In this document: positions 6,882 through 17,010 of the stretch, one piece after another
How the letters are laid out: the number at the start of each line of letters is the position of its first letter
Numbering within the stretch: the first letter of the stretch is position 1
Source: Parageobacillus caldoxylosilyticus NBRC 107762
Lineage (GTDB): Bacteria > Bacillota > Bacilli > Bacillales > Anoxybacillaceae
Reading direction: 5' to 3'
NCBI RefSeq assembly: GCF_000632715.1
Contig: NZ_BAWO01000062.1
Span: forward strand, 1 to 32,914
DNA: 32,914 bases
Notes under the pieces: generated by a model
Databases searched by the model: none
Seen by the model: the letters and a program-made list of their open reading frames with translations, nothing else
Told to the model about the DNA's origin: nothing
Position numbers and translations under genes: made by a program

Positions 6882-8363
6882 TTATGGCAAATTCGTTGTT
6901 CCCATGAGGAAACGGTCGACTTCTCTTGCCGCTTCCCGGCCTTCGTGAATCGCCCAGACGATTAAACTTTGGCCGCGGCGGGCATCTCCAGCGGCGAATA
7001 CGCCTTCGATGTTCGTGGTATATTTCCCGTACGGCGCTTTGACTTTGTTGTTGACCGTTTCGACGCCGAACTGTTTCAACACCGGCTGCTCCGGCCCTTC
7101 AAAGCCGATGGCGATGAAAACTAAATCGCACGGCCAAACTTGTTCGGTGCCTGGAATTTCTTTAAATATCGCTTTGCCGTTTTCATCGATGATTTTTTCC
7201 ATTTGAATTGTATGCAATTCTTTCACGCGGCCGTGTTCGTCGCCGACGATTTTTTTCGTCTGAATGCAATATTGCCGCGGGTCGGCGCCGAGTTTCGCTT
7301 TCGCTTCTTCATAGGCGTAATCGAGCGTAAAGACAAGCGGAAACTGCGGCCATGGGTTATCTTCCCGGCGTTCATGCGGCAGGGCCGGGTGCTTGCCAAA
7401 CTGCACGACGCTTTTGCACCCTTGCCGCAAGGCAGTCGCGACGCAGTCCGCTCCTGTATCGCCGCCGCCGATGACAATGACACGCTTGTCTTTCGCGTCG
7501 ATAAAGTTGCCGTCGGCAAAGTTGGAATCAAGCAGGCTTTTTGTGACTCCGGTCAAATAATCCATCGCAAAATGGACGCCCTCAAGCTCTCTGCCTTCAA
7601 TCGCAAGATCGCGCTGCTTTTGCGCGCCGACGCACAATACGACGGCGTCATATTGCGCGCGCAGCTCATCGGCGGTGATGTCTTTGCCGACTTCCGTGTT
7701 AGTGACAAACGTAATGCCTTCTGCTTCTAATAACCGAACGCGGCGCTCGACAATTTCTTTTTCCAGCTTCATATTTGGAATGCCATACATGAGCAGGCCG
7801 CCGATGCGGTCAGCGCGTTCGTACACCGTTACCGAATGCCCCGCTTGATTGAGCTGGTCGGCGCAGGCGAGGCCGGCAGGGCCGGAGCCGACGATCGCCA
7901 CCTTTTTCCCGGTGCGTTTTTGCGGAATGCGCGGCTGAATCCAGCCTTCGGCAAACCCTTTATCGATAATCGCCCGCTCAATGCCTTTGATTGCAACCGC
8001 GGGATCGGAAATCGCCACCGTACAAGAGCCTTCGCATGGCGCCGGACAAACCCGTCCGGTAAATTCTGGGAAGTTGTTCGTTTTCAGCAGCCGCTCGAGC
8101 GCCTCCTTCCATCTGCCGCGGTAGACTAAATCGTTCCATTCCGGAATTAAATTATGAATCGGACATCCTGACGTCAGACCGTTTAATTCCAATCCCATAT
8201 GACAAAACGGCGTCCCGCAGTCCATGCAACGGGCTCCTTGCCGTGCGAGCATTTCCTCGGAAAATGGAAACGTATATTCTTTCCAATCGCCAAGACGGGA
8301 AAGCGGGTCACGTTTCGTTTCTTCCTCACGTGCATATTCCATAAAACCGGTTGCTTTTCCCAT
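6882..8363 (-). CDS. gltD: Glutamate synthase (NADPH) small subunit
   Basis: This is the beta subunit of NADPH-glutamate synthase. It oxidises NADPH on FAD and passes electrons through iron-sulfur clusters to GltB. In the 493-aa form the N-terminal region holds Cys46, Cys49, Cys54 and Cys67 and then Cys106, Cys110 and Cys114, as expected for the two 4Fe-4S clusters. The FAD dinucleotide fold GSGPAG is at 159–164, a second nucleotide-binding motif GGGDTGADC lies later, and a C-terminal AAGDARRGQS FAD motif follows. The ATG at 8363 follows AAGGAGGG; the frame is open nine codons further but without a ribosome site. It lies 54 bases after gltB, in one operon, and is the last gene before the terminator. 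Confidence 0.96.
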   Translation of the reverse strand: MGKATGFMEYAREEETKRDPLSRLGDWKEYTFPFSEEMLARQGARCMDCGTPFCHMGLELNGLTSGCPIHNLIPEWNDLVYRGRWKEALERLLKTNNFPEFTGRVCPAPCEGSCTVAISDPAVAIKGIERAIIDKGFAEGWIQPRIPQKRTGKKVAIVGSGPAGLACADQLNQAGHSVTVYERADRIGGLLMYGIPNMKLEKEIVERRVRLLEAEGITFVTNTEVGKDITADELRAQYDAVVLCVGAQKQRDLAIEGRELEGVHFAMDYLTGVTKSLLDSNFADGNFIDAKDKRVIVIGGGDTGADCVATALRQGCKSVVQFGKHPALPHERREDNPWPQFPLVFTLDYAYEEAKAKLGADPRQYCIQTKKIVGDEHGRVKELHTIQMEKIIDENGKAIFKEIPGTEQVWPCDLVFIAIGFEGPEQPVLKQFGVETVNNKVKAPYGKYTTNIEGVFAAGDARRGQSLIVWAIHEGREAAREVDRFLMGTTNLP

Positions 8364-8417
8364 GATCGTGTCCCTCCTTTTCCGTACCATTCCAATAACG
8401 GTGGCGAAGCGATCGCA

Positions 8418-11400
8418 TTACTTCGCGACCGCCTGCAAAACGCGGACTCCGCTTACCGCGGCTTTTTTTCGTTTCGCCACCGTTTCAAACGCAGCCATCA
8501 TTGCTTCCTCTTGCGAAAGCCCGGATTGTTCGAGCGTTTGAATCGTTTCGATCATCAATTTGTAATTGCGCGGAATGACTTTTACAAATTTGCTGACATA
8601 TGTTTCCCAATGGGCCAAAATATGAGACGCTTTACGGCTTCCCGTGTAGCGGTAATGTTTTATGATCATTTCACGCACTTCGTTGATTTCCCGTTCGTCC
8701 TCGAGCTGTTCAAACAGCACCAATTCTTTATTGGCCGTTTTTTGCCAGTCTTCTTCATCCGCCAATACGTAGGCGATGCCGCCGGACATTCCAGCCGCAA
8801 AGTTTTTCCCGACAGAACCAAGAATGACGACGCGTCCGCCTGTCATGTACTCGCAGCCATGGTCGCCGACACCTTCCACAACGGCGTGGACGCCGCTGTT
8901 GCGCACGCAGAACCGCTCGCCGGCGCGTCCGCGGATGTAGGCTTCGCCGCTCGTTGCCCCGTAGAAAGCAACGTTGCCGATAATGACGTTATCCGCAGAA
9001 GCAAACGGGGCGTCTTGCGGCGGACGGACGATTACTTTGCCGCCGGATAGACCTTTTCCGACATAGTCGTTCGCATCGCCGACGAGCTCGAGCGTCATTC
9101 CTTTCGGCACGAAAGCGGCAAAGCTTTGTCCGGCCGAACCAGTGAAATGAAGGCGAATCGTATCTTCCGGAAGCCCTTCTTCCCCGTATCGTTTCGAAAT
9201 TTCGCTTCCTGTCATCGCGCCGACCGTCCGGTGCACGTTGCGAATCGGCAAATGAAGCTCGACTTTTTCCTGCCGTTCAAGCGCCGGTCGGACTGCCGGC
9301 AAAATTTCCGTATAATCCAGCGTTTGTTCGAGACGATGATTTTGCGGACGGGCAAATGTCCGCGGTCCGTCGGCTTGATACAGAAGACGCGATAAATCTA
9401 AATGTTTCGCTTTCCAATGATTTTTCGCGCGTTCGCTGACTCTTAAGACGTCGACTCTTCCGACCATCTCATCGATGGTGCGGAATCCGAGCTGAGCCAT
9501 GATTTCACGCACTTCTTGGGCGACAAAATACATAAAGTTGACGACATGTTCCGGTTTGCCCATAAACTTTTTGCGCAGCTCCGGATTTTGCGTCGCCACG
9601 CCGACCGGGCATGTATCGAGATGGCACGCTCGCATCATCACACAGCCTAAAACGACAAGCGGAGCAGTCGCAAAGCCGAATTCTTCGGCGCCAAACAAGG
9701 CAGCCATGACGACATCGCGGCCGGTCATTAATTTTCCGTCTGTTTCCAAGACGACGCGGTCGCGCAAGCCGTTTAACATCAACGTCTGATGCGTTTCGGC
9801 AAGACCGAGCTCCCACGGCAGCCCCGCGTGCTTAATGCTCGTTTTTGGCGATGCGCCGGTGCCGCCGTCATAGCCGCTGATGACAATCACGTCGGCGTTT
9901 CCTTTCGCGACGCCGGCGGCGATCGTTCCGACGCCTGCTTTCGCCACGAGTTTCACGCTGATGCGCGCGTCTTTATTGGCGTTCTTCAAATCGTAAATAA
10001 GCTGTGCCAAATCTTCGATCGAATAAATGTCATGGTGCGGCGGCGGCGAAATCAACTCGACTCCCGGCGTCGAGCCGCGCACCTTACCAATCCACGGATA
10101 TACTTTATTGGCCGGCAATTGTCCGCCTTCGCCAGGTTTTGCCCCTTGCGCCATTTTGATTTGCAATTCATCGGCGTTGACTAAATAATGGCTTTTGACG
10201 CCAAAGCGGCCCGATGCAACCTGCTTGATCGCGCTTCGGCGCCAGTCGCCGTTTGCATCCTTGACGTAGCGGTTTGGATCTTCGCCTCCCTCGCCGCTGT
10301 TGCTTTTTCCACCAATGCGGTTCATCGCGATCGCCAGCGCTTCATGAGCTTCCTGGCTTAACGAACCGTAAGACATCGCACCGGTTTTAAAGCGGCGCAC
10401 GATCGATTCAACCGGTTCGACCTCTTCGATTGGAACCGGGGTTCTTGTTTCATCAAATTCAAACAAATTCCGCAAAAACGTCATACGTTCTTCATTTGCC
10501 AATTTTGAATATTGTTTGTACAACTCATAATCATTTTTCCGGCATGCCCATTGAAGCAGATGGATCGTTTTCGGGTTGAACACATGATGTTCCCCGTTTC
10601 GCCGCCATTGCAGCTCGCTGCCCGTCTCTAGCGTGCCGTCTTGGTAAGATGTACAGAAGGCTGCTTCGTGTCGCATTTTCGCTTCCTTGGCGATTTCGGC
10701 AAGACCGATGCCGCCGATTTGCGATGCCGTACCGGTGAAGTATTGTTCGATCACTTCTTCGCCAATGCCGACCGCTTCAAAAATTTGCGCGCCGCGGTAG
10801 CTTTGCACCGTCGAAATGCCCATTTTCGACATCACTTTCACGACACCGTCGGTAGCGGCTTTGATATATTTACGCACCGCATCGCGATACGACAGCGCCA
10901 CATTGCCTTTTTCCACTTCCTGGCGGATCGTCTCAAGCGCCAAATATGGATTTACCGCGTCAGCGCCATACCCGATTAAAGCCGCGAAGTGATGCACTTC
11001 CCGCGCTTCGCCGCTTTCAACAATGATGCTTACGTTCGTCCGTGTCCCTTTGCGGACGAGGTATTGATGAAGGGCGCCCGTGGCGAGCAACGTCGGAATC
11101 GCGACATGTTTTTCATCCACACCGCGGTCAGACAACACAAGAAGCGTCGCGCCGTTTTCCATCGCTTGGTCGGCTTTGGCAAACAGCTCGTCAAGCGCCT
11201 GTTTTAAATCATCGGTAAATAGCGTTGGAAGCGTCACACAGGCAAATTCCGGATACGGATTGGTTTTCAACGCCGCCAGTTCCTCATTGGAAAGAATCGG
11301 CGTTTCCAGACGAATGCGGTGGGCCGCCGATGCATCCGGGTGTAAAATATCGCCTTCTTTGCCGAGAAGCGTCATCGTCGATGTCACGATATACTCGCGA

Positions 11401-12977
11401 ATCGCATCAATCGGTGGATTCGTCACTTGCGCAAACAGCTGTTTAAAGTAGTTAAACAAGCTTTGCGGATGGTCAGACAGAACGGCCAGCGGCGCATCCA
11501 TCCCCATCGCACCGGTTGGGTCTTTCCCTTCCGTCACCATCGGGATAATCGTTTTTTCAACGTCTTCGTACGTATAGCCAAACGCTTTTTGCAAGGTGAC
11601 AAGATTGTCAACCGGTTTTACCGTTTCCGGAATATCAAGATCACGCAAGGCAATCATTTGCTCGTCAAGCCATTTGCGATATGGCTTTTCTTTGGCGATT
11701 TCTTCTTTGATTTCCTGATCGGAAATAATCCGCCCTTGTTCTAAATCGACTAACAGCATTTTCCCCGGGCTCAGCCGTTCTTTATAGAGGATGTTGCTCG
11801 GATCGACATCGATGACGCCGACTTCCGACGAGAAAATAATATAATCGTCTTTCGTCACATAATAACGCGCTGGCCGCAGCCCGTTGCGGTCCAAAATCGC
11901 ACCGATCTGCTTTCCGTCCGTGAACGAAATTGCTGTCGGCCCGTCCCATGGCTCCATCAGGCAGCTATGGTACTCGTAAAACGCTTTTTTCGCCTCATCC
12001 ATTTCCTCATCCCAAAACCATGGCTCCGGAATCAGCATCATCGCCGCATGCGCCAACTTTTTCCCTGCTAGGACAAAAAATTCGAATGCATTGTCTAAAA
12101 TCGACGAGTCGCTGCCGTTCGTATCCAAAATCGGCGTAATTTTTTGCAAATCATCGCCGAACAGCTCCGATACAAACTGCTTTTCGCGCGCCATCATCCA
12201 ATTGACGTTGCCGCGCAGCGTATTGATTTCGCCGTTATGAATTAAATAGCGGTTTGGATGCGCTCTTTCCCAGCTAGGGAACGTGTTGGTGCTAAAGCGG
12301 GAGTGAACGAGGGCAAACGCCGAGCGGAACCGTTCATCTTGCAAATCGACGTAAAACTCATCCAATTGTTCCGGAGTAAGCAACCCTTTATAGACAATCG
12401 TCCGGCTCGAAAGACTTGCAAAATAGCATTCATTATTCTCGACGAGTTTTTCCGCTTGTTTGCGAATCACGTACAATTTCCGCTCAAACGCAAGTTCATC
12501 GGTAAGATCGTCGCTTGCTGCGATAAATACTTGACGGATAAACGGCTTGCTTTGTTTTGCGAGTTTTCCAAGTTTTTCGATATTTACAGGCACAGTACGC
12601 CACCCTAACAGCGTCTGTCCCTCTTTTTCAACGATTTTATTAAACTCTGTTTCATAATACGCCCGTCTTTCCTCATCTTCCGGCAAAAACACCATGCCGA
12701 CGCCGTAGCGCCCTTTTGGCGGAAGATTCATTTTTCCGCACGCCACTCGGAAATATTCATGCGGAATTTGCACCATAATTCCCGCGCCGTCGCCCGTTTG
12801 CGGATCGCTTCCTTGTCCGCCGCGGTGTTCAAGCTGGCGCAGCATATGCAGCGCTTTTTTGATAATGTCGTGAGACGGCTTCCCTTTTAAATGTGCATAA
12901 AAACCGATCCCGCACGCATCATGTTCAAATTCAGGGCGATAAAGTCCTTGTGCTTTTGGCAGTCCGTAATGTTTCAT
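8418..12977 (-). CDS. gltB: Glutamate synthase (NADPH) large subunit
   Basis: This alpha subunit (gltA in B. subtilis) uses glutamine and 2-oxoglutarate to make two glutamates. The 1519-aa product begins with a 21-residue propeptide. Cys22 in the DACGIGFY motif should become the N-terminal nucleophile of the class II amidotransferase domain (about 22–430). A central domain, the FMN-binding synthase barrel (about 800–1180) and the C-terminal beta-helix domain with repeated glycines follow. Cys1112, Cys1118 and Cys1123 show the C-x5-C-x4-C spacing of the 3Fe-4S site. I start at ATG 12977 because GGGAGGG precedes it; the 22-codon upstream extension has no ribosome site. It is visibly richer in GC than the aco genes. 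Long ORFs opposite it are shadows. Confidence 0.97.
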   Translation of the reverse strand: MKHYGLPKAQGLYRPEFEHDACGIGFYAHLKGKPSHDIIKKALHMLRQLEHRGGQGSDPQTGDGAGIMVQIPHEYFRVACGKMNLPPKGRYGVGMVFLPEDEERRAYYETEFNKIVEKEGQTLLGWRTVPVNIEKLGKLAKQSKPFIRQVFIAASDDLTDELAFERKLYVIRKQAEKLVENNECYFASLSSRTIVYKGLLTPEQLDEFYVDLQDERFRSAFALVHSRFSTNTFPSWERAHPNRYLIHNGEINTLRGNVNWMMAREKQFVSELFGDDLQKITPILDTNGSDSSILDNAFEFFVLAGKKLAHAAMMLIPEPWFWDEEMDEAKKAFYEYHSCLMEPWDGPTAISFTDGKQIGAILDRNGLRPARYYVTKDDYIIFSSEVGVIDVDPSNILYKERLSPGKMLLVDLEQGRIISDQEIKEEIAKEKPYRKWLDEQMIALRDLDIPETVKPVDNLVTLQKAFGYTYEDVEKTIIPMVTEGKDPTGAMGMDAPLAVLSDHPQSLFNYFKQLFAQVTNPPIDAIREYIVTSTMTLLGKEGDILHPDASAAHRIRLETPILSNEELAALKTNPYPEFACVTLPTLFTDDLKQALDELFAKADQAMENGATLLVLSDRGVDEKHVAIPTLLATGALHQYLVRKGTRTNVSIIVESGEAREVHHFAALIGYGADAVNPYLALETIRQEVEKGNVALSYRDAVRKYIKAATDGVVKVMSKMGISTVQSYRGAQIFEAVGIGEEVIEQYFTGTASQIGGIGLAEIAKEAKMRHEAAFCTSYQDGTLETGSELQWRRNGEHHVFNPKTIHLLQWACRKNDYELYKQYSKLANEERMTFLRNLFEFDETRTPVPIEEVEPVESIVRRFKTGAMSYGSLSQEAHEALAIAMNRIGGKSNSGEGGEDPNRYVKDANGDWRRSAIKQVASGRFGVKSHYLVNADELQIKMAQGAKPGEGGQLPANKVYPWIGKVRGSTPGVELISPPPHHDIYSIEDLAQLIYDLKNANKDARISVKLVAKAGVGTIAAGVAKGNADVIVISGYDGGTGASPKTSIKHAGLPWELGLAETHQTLMLNGLRDRVVLETDGKLMTGRDVVMAALFGAEEFGFATAPLVVLGCVMMRACHLDTCPVGVATQNPELRKKFMGKPEHVVNFMYFVAQEVREIMAQLGFRTIDEMVGRVDVLRVSERAKNHWKAKHLDLSRLLYQADGPRTFARPQNHRLEQTLDYTEILPAVRPALERQEKVELHLPIRNVHRTVGAMTGSEISKRYGEEGLPEDTIRLHFTGSAGQSFAAFVPKGMTLELVGDANDYVGKGLSGGKVIVRPPQDAPFASADNVIIGNVAFYGATSGEAYIRGRAGERFCVRNSGVHAVVEGVGDHGCEYMTGGRVVILGSVGKNFAAGMSGGIAYVLADEEDWQKTANKELVLFEQLEDEREINEVREMIIKHYRYTGSRKASHILAHWETYVSKFVKVIPRNYKLMIETIQTLEQSGLSQEEAMMAAFETVAKRKKAAVSGVRVLQAVAK

Positions 12978-13021
12978 GCTGCTTCCCTCCCGTTCCGATT
13001 TCTCTGTAATAATCATTGTAA

Positions 13022-13051
13022 TTTTCAAAAATAATATAAACAATATATAAT
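13022..13051 (+). promoter_or_regulatory. Candidate gltC promoter
   Basis: TTTTCA and TATAAT are 18 bases apart, reading toward gltC, and overlap the divergent gltB promoter. The -35 is weak, as fits an autorepressed LysR gene. Confidence 0.4.
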
Positions 13052-13061
13052 TTAGATTAAA
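13033..13061 (-). promoter_or_regulatory. Candidate gltB promoter
   Basis: On the minus strand, TTTAAT and TATATT are 17 bases apart. The weak -35 overlaps a dyad (13054–13068), as expected for an activator-dependent promoter. Confidence 0.4.
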
Positions 13062-13079
13062 TCCATCTCATTTTGCGAT
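13054..13079. promoter_or_regulatory. Overlapping dyads, probable GltC binding sites
   Basis: Two interlocked dyads are seen: AGAT-N7-ATCT at 13054–13068 and ATCTC-N5-GCGAT (one mismatch from perfect) at 13065–13079. They lie between the divergent promoters and the gltC start. LysR proteins usually bind such T-N11-A-like dyads. Box positions fit activation of gltB and repression of gltC. Confidence 0.55.
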
Positions 13080-13103
13080 AAATGGCAGGGAGGGGAGAGA
13101 AAA

Positions 13104-14006
13104 ATGGAACTGAGACAGCTGCAATATTTCGTGGAGGTAGCGAAGCGAGAACACGTTTCCGAAGCGGCGGAAGCGCTGCATGTCGCCCAATCCGCTATCA
13201 GCCGGCAAATTGCAAATTTGGAAGCAGAACTTGGCGTCCAATTGTTTGAGCGGGAAGGACGAAACGTCAAACTCACCCCTGTCGGCCGTCATTTTTTGCC
13301 GCATGTCGAGACGGCGCTCAAAGCGATCGAATACGCCAAGCAGCAAATCGAAGAATATTTGGATCCCGAGCGCGGAACGATCAAAATCGGTTTTCCGACG
13401 AGCCTCGCAAGCCATACGATGCCGATGGTCATCTCCGCGTTTAAAGAAGAGCATCCAAACGTGGCGTTTCACCTGCGGCAAGGGGCGTACCGGTATTTAA
13501 TCGAAGCGGTGAAAAAAAGAGAAATCGATTTGGCGTTTCTCGGGCCTGTTCCAACTGGAGAACCAGGCATTAAAGGGGAGATTTTGTTTTCGGAAACGTT
13601 TGCCGCTCTTCTTCCAAGCAATCATCCGCTCGCCAAACGAAAAAGCTTAGTGCTAAACGAGCTGCGCAACGATCCGTTCGTCACGTTTCCAGAAGGGTAT
13701 GTGTTGCATCAAATTGTGCTTGATGCCTGCCATCAGGCCGGATTTTCCCCGGTCATCTCGTCAGAAGGAGAAGATTTGGATGCAATCAAAGGGCTTGTCT
13801 CGGCGGGAATCGGCGTCACCCTGCTTCCGGAAAGCGCCTTTTATGAAACGGTATTGCGATTTGCCGTCAAAGTGCCGATCGAAATGCCGCAAGTCAAGCG
13901 AAACGTTGGCATTATTGTTTCCGATCATCACGAACTGGCGCCGTCGGTCAAAGTGTTTTATCGGTTTGTGAAAGACTTTTTCGCCCAGTTGGAGCGGTAC
14001 CAGTAA
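13104..14006 (+). CDS. gltC: GltC, LysR-type regulator of glutamate synthase
   Basis: This is a transcription factor that in B. subtilis activates gltAB and represses its own gene according to 2-oxoglutarate and glutamate. The 300-aa length equals the B. subtilis protein. A winged helix-turn-helix occupies about residues 1–60 (MELRQLQYFVEVAKREHVS, AQSAISRQIANLE), followed by a LysR substrate-binding domain from about 90. The ATG follows AGGGAGGGGAGAG. It is divergent from gltB across 126 bases with dyads, the classical GltC arrangement. No clear T-run terminator follows; the sequence after it turns AT-rich toward the GNAT cassette. Confidence 0.94.
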   Translation: MELRQLQYFVEVAKREHVSEAAEALHVAQSAISRQIANLEAELGVQLFEREGRNVKLTPVGRHFLPHVETALKAIEYAKQQIEEYLDPERGTIKIGFPTSLASHTMPMVISAFKEEHPNVAFHLRQGAYRYLIEAVKKREIDLAFLGPVPTGEPGIKGEILFSETFAALLPSNHPLAKRKSLVLNELRNDPFVTFPEGYVLHQIVLDACHQAGFSPVISSEGEDLDAIKGLVSAGIGVTLLPESAFYETVLRFAVKVPIEMPQVKRNVGIIVSDHHELAPSVKVFYRFVKDFFAQLERYQ

Positions 14007-14052
14007 AAGACATTGTCTAGCTTTAAAGACTCTGTTCGCTTATTGTTGATTT

Positions 14053-14067
14053 TCTTCTTCGACTAAC
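14053..14067 (+). repeat. Left member of an inverted 15-mer pair around the GNAT gene
   Basis: TCTTCTTCGACTAAC here is the reverse complement, with one mismatch, of GTTAGTTGAAGAAGA at 14656–14670. No transposase is present between them. Confidence 0.4.
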
Positions 14068-14198
14068 GTGTAGAATCTAACTTAAAACGCGGCATGTTAA
14101 AATTGTTGTTATATTTTCTTACAAATCTATTGTAAAAATTTCTAGTTGAAATATCTAATTATCATAAAGGATTTCACATACAGAAGGGGGTTTTTTCT

Positions 14199-14627
14199 AT
14201 GATGATTCGTCCGGCTAGAGTAGAAGACATTCCTAAAATGTGTAACTTAATGTTCCAATTGACTCAGCATGAAATTTCGCATCGGGACATGGAAAATCGG
14301 CTCAACTTCGTAAATGAAAGTCCGTTTGATTTTCTTTATGTATGTGAAGAAAAAAGTAACATAGTGGGAGTTTTAGGCTTCCGCATTCGAGAAAACATTG
14401 AAGAAGTTAGTAAATATGGAGAAATATCTGTTATCGTTGTTGATTTGGAAAACCGTGGTAAAGGGATAGGTCGTTATCTCATGAATTACGCAGAACAATT
14501 GGCAAAAGAACATGGATGTGTGGGAACTTGGTTAGTTAGCGGTTTTGGACGTGAAGAAGAGGCGCATAAGTTTTATAAGCAATTAGGTTATGAGATAACA
14601 GGATATCGGTTCGTAAAAAGAAATTAA
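14199..14627 (+). CDS. GNAT-family N-acetyltransferase, 142 aa
   Basis: This is a cytoplasmic Gcn5-related acetyltransferase that would move acetyl from acetyl-CoA to an unknown amine. The core fold is complete: motif A VVDLENRGKGIGRYLM, with the acetyl-CoA pyrophosphate loop RGKGIG at 86–91, and the later AHKFYKQLGYE (about 127–137) typical of motif B. The ATG follows AGAAGGGGG by 8 bases. The gene is clearly more AT-rich than gltC beside it and is flanked by inverted 15-mers, suggesting it arrived separately. The 190 bases before it hold no gene. The substrate cannot be assigned. Confidence 0.85.
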   Translation: MMIRPARVEDIPKMCNLMFQLTQHEISHRDMENRLNFVNESPFDFLYVCEEKSNIVGVLGFRIRENIEEVSKYGEISVIVVDLENRGKGIGRYLMNYAEQLAKEHGCVGTWLVSGFGREEEAHKFYKQLGYEITGYRFVKRN

Positions 14628-14640
14628 GTTCCGGTATTAC

Positions 14641-14670
14641 TCAACTAACGAGTAAGTTAGTTGAAGAAGA
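14641..14670 (+). repeat. Hairpin and right member of the inverted pair
   Basis: TCAACTAAC and GTTAGTTGA form a perfect 9-bp stem around gagtaa (14641–14664). The right arm extends into GTTAGTTGAAGAAGA, matching the left repeat at 14053. It follows the GNAT stop by 13 bases but has no T-run, so it looks more like an element end than a terminator. Confidence 0.45.
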
Positions 14671-14808
14671 CATATAAAAAGAATGAAAAACTGATCCTTT
14701 TTCTTTACTAATGTTTAACAGAGACTTTATAAAAAATCAGTTTTGCGGCTTTTTATCTAAAGAAAATGTACCAACATCGGCAACAAAATTTTTTTGCGGC
14801 CAAGCAAT

Positions 14809-14844
14809 AAAAGCCCCGGAAGTCATTTCGATTCCGGGGCTTTT
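14809..14844 (-). terminator. Intrinsic terminator of the dhaKLM operon
   Basis: A perfect 13-bp stem, AAAAGCCCCGGAA with its complement, encloses a 10-base loop. T-runs on both strands suggest it may also end rightward transcription from the GNAT side. Confidence 0.85.
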
Positions 14845-14893
14845 CTATCAATGTTTCCTCACGTTCTCGCTTTCCATTATTACCATGGTTCGC

Positions 14894-15298
14894 TCATTCA
14901 ACTTCTGAACGCACCACCTTTACCATTTGTTTCGCCTGTTCACACGCGCGGACGACTTCATCAAGCGATTTGCCCAATCCTGCTTCTACGGCGGCGATAT
15001 ACGCTCCTTCCACCAATGGAGCATCGGCGATGGCGATGTGATCCGTTTTCTCTAGCATCTCCATTGCTAGTTCCGCGTTCATCAAAGCGCTTCCAATGTC
15101 AAACAGAATGACAACCCCTTTTTCCGAATAAACAGATTCAACCGCTTCTTTGATGCGGAAAGCGTTCGTTCCAATCTCTCCGTCATTTCCTCCTGCAACG
15201 GCGATGCTGACATCAGGCTGGACTTGATTTAATAGTTTTTTTAAGCCGTTTACAATTTCCTCGCTGTGCGAAATTAATACAAGGCTGACATACTTCAT
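14894..15298 (-). CDS. dhaM: DhaM, PTS phosphocarrier subunit of dihydroxyacetone kinase
   Basis: This EIIA-Man-like protein takes phosphate from HPr and rephosphorylates the ADP held on DhaL. The 134-aa product is a single EIIA-Man domain. The phospho-His is His11 in the LVLISHSEEIV strand, and the IGTN, LFDIGSALMNAELAM and ADAPLVEGAY segments are typical. It lacks the HPr and EI-like domains fused in E. coli DhaM, as in many Gram-positive systems, so it must use the cell's general PTS proteins. The start follows AAAGGAGAGAG, 15 bases after dhaL. It is the last gene of the operon. Confidence 0.93.
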   Translation of the reverse strand: MKYVSLVLISHSEEIVNGLKKLLNQVQPDVSIAVAGGNDGEIGTNAFRIKEAVESVYSEKGVVILFDIGSALMNAELAMEMLEKTDHIAIADAPLVEGAYIAAVEAGLGKSLDEVVRACEQAKQMVKVVRSEVE

Positions 15299-15313
15299 GA
15301 ATCGCTCTCTCCT

Positions 15314-15928
15314 TTATCCTTCCAGCGCTTCCGCTAAAGCGGCAAACAATAAATGCGAAGAAGCCGAACCTGGATCGATGTGGCCAACCGATCGCTTTCC
15401 TAAATAAGCGGCACGCCCTTTTTTCGCCTCGAGTTCTTTTGTATGTTCCATTTTTTCTTTCGCAAGCAGCGCCGCTTCTTTCACTTGCAAGCTTTCTTTC
15501 TCCCGCAAAAATTCCATGACCGGCTCCCATACGTCCACCATCGTTTTCTCGCCGACATTTGCTTTTCCGCGCGCTTTGATTCCGTCTAACGCCGCTTCTA
15601 ACGCTGCGATCAGTTCTTTATCATCCGCTTCCTTTTTTCCCGCGAGCGCCAGCGACATTCTCAAAAAAGCAGTGCCGTATAGCGGCCCCGAAGCTCCGCC
15701 TACTTTCGCGATTAGCGTCATGCTTATGTCTTTGAAAAGCGAGCCGAGATCTTCGTAATTGGCAGAAGCAATTTTTTCAACTACTTCTTGAAATCCCCGC
15801 GCCATATTTAGCCCATGGTCGCCGTCGCCGATCGCTTGATCGAGCTCCGTTAAATATTGTTTTTGCTGCTGAATGTGATCGTTGGCGATGCTCATCCAGC
15901 GTTTTGCCTGTTCCACGCCAAACGCCAT
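15314..15928 (-). CDS. dhaL: DhaL, ADP-binding subunit of dihydroxyacetone kinase
   Basis: This subunit carries tightly bound ADP that is phosphorylated by DhaM and transfers phosphate to dihydroxyacetone on DhaK. The 204-aa length is normal. The metal-nucleotide aspartates Asp30, Asp35 and Asp37 lie in the LDQAIGDGDHG motif, and the GGASGPLYGTAF loop that covers the nucleotide is present. The C-terminal HIDPGSASS segment also fits. The ATG follows GGGAGAGGAG. It is separated from dhaK by 20 bases and from dhaM by 15, so the three genes are one transcript. Confidence 0.94.
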   Translation of the reverse strand: MAFGVEQAKRWMSIANDHIQQQKQYLTELDQAIGDGDHGLNMARGFQEVVEKIASANYEDLGSLFKDISMTLIAKVGGASGPLYGTAFLRMSLALAGKKEADDKELIAALEAALDGIKARGKANVGEKTMVDVWEPVMEFLREKESLQVKEAALLAKEKMEHTKELEAKKGRAAYLGKRSVGHIDPGSASSHLLFAALAEALEG

Positions 15929-15948
15929 GACGATTTCTCCTCTCCCTT

Positions 15949-16947
15949 TTATTTTTTCAACGCAATCGTATCCGCAGGCGCATCTAACAATTCGATCAAG
16001 GAATCATCCAATTTTAACAGCGATATCGAACAGCCGGCCATTTCCAGAGAGGTCATATATTCTCCGACAAATGTTTCATGGATGCGAATTTGTTTTTCTT
16101 CCAACATCTCCGAAACTTTCTTGTTGACAATATATAATTCCATTAACGGTGTCGCACCAAGCCCGTTAATCATCACTGCAACGCGGTCGCCTTTTTCTAG
16201 TTTCATATCATCCAAAATTTTGTTCAACAAAGTTTCCGCAATTTCGTCCGCTGTTTTGATCGCTGTTTTTTCAATTCCCGGTTCACCGTGAATGCCGATG
16301 CCGACTTCGATTTCGTTTTCTCCAAGTTCAAAGCCAGGTTTTCCTGCTGCCGGCACGGTGCACGGAGTAAGCGCCATTCCCATGGAACGGACGTTTTGCA
16401 CCACCTTTTTCGCCGCCGCCTCGACTTCTTCAAGCGATGCGCCGCGCTCCGCCAGCGCTCCTGCAATCTTATGCACGAACACCGTTCCCGCGATGCCGCG
16501 CCGTCCTGTCGTAAACGTGCTGTCTTCCACCGCGACATCGTCATTCACAATCACTTTCGCGACGTTAATGCCTTCTGCTTCGGCCAACTCCGCAGCCATT
16601 TCAAAATTCATCACATCTCCCGTGTAATTTTTGATGATAAGCAATACACCCTTCCCGCTGTCGACCGCTTTGATCGCCTCTAGCACTTGGTCAGGTGTCG
16701 GCGAGGTGAACACTTCCCCGCATACCGCCGCGTCTAACATTCCTTTGCCGACATAGCCCGCATGCGCCGGTTCATGTCCGCTGCCGCCGCCGCTTACAAC
16801 ACCAACTTTTCCTTTTACTGGAGCATCATGTCTCACAATCACATTCGTGCCCGGCAGCCGTCTCAGCCGATTTGGATAAGCTGCGGCCATTCCTTCTAGC
16901 ATATCGTTGACAACATGGTTCGGATCGTTAATTAGTTTTTTCATCAT
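15949..16947 (-). CDS. dhaK: DhaK, dihydroxyacetone-binding kinase subunit
   Basis: This subunit binds dihydroxyacetone covalently as a hemiaminal through a histidine and yields dihydroxyacetone phosphate for glycolysis. The 332-aa product has GGGSGHEPAHAGYVG (about 53–67), the NYTGDVMNF motif near 107–115 and the substrate-binding His220 in the GIGIHGEPG motif. Tandem ATGs begin the gene; the first, at 16947, follows GAGGGGGAGAG at normal spacing, but the second is possible. It heads the dhaK-dhaL-dhaM operon. I could not identify a convincing promoter in the short AT-rich gap upstream, nor a dhaR/dhaS-type regulator nearby. Confidence 0.94.
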   Translation of the reverse strand: MMKKLINDPNHVVNDMLEGMAAAYPNRLRRLPGTNVIVRHDAPVKGKVGVVSGGGSGHEPAHAGYVGKGMLDAAVCGEVFTSPTPDQVLEAIKAVDSGKGVLLIIKNYTGDVMNFEMAAELAEAEGINVAKVIVNDDVAVEDSTFTTGRRGIAGTVFVHKIAGALAERGASLEEVEAAAKKVVQNVRSMGMALTPCTVPAAGKPGFELGENEIEVGIGIHGEPGIEKTAIKTADEIAETLLNKILDDMKLEKGDRVAVMINGLGATPLMELYIVNKKVSEMLEEKQIRIHETFVGEYMTSLEMAGCSISLLKLDDSLIELLDAPADTIALKK

Positions 16948-17010
16948 TCTCTCCCCCTCATAGATTGAGCATTATCAAATGTTGATATAGAACGATAAGC
17001 AAAAAACCTG

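Noticed and set aside
8199-9050. Long rightward ORF (283 codons) and several others opposite gltB and gltD
   Set aside because: They lie entirely inside strongly supported glutamate synthase genes, have Phe/Arg/His-rich shadow composition and no ribosome sites.
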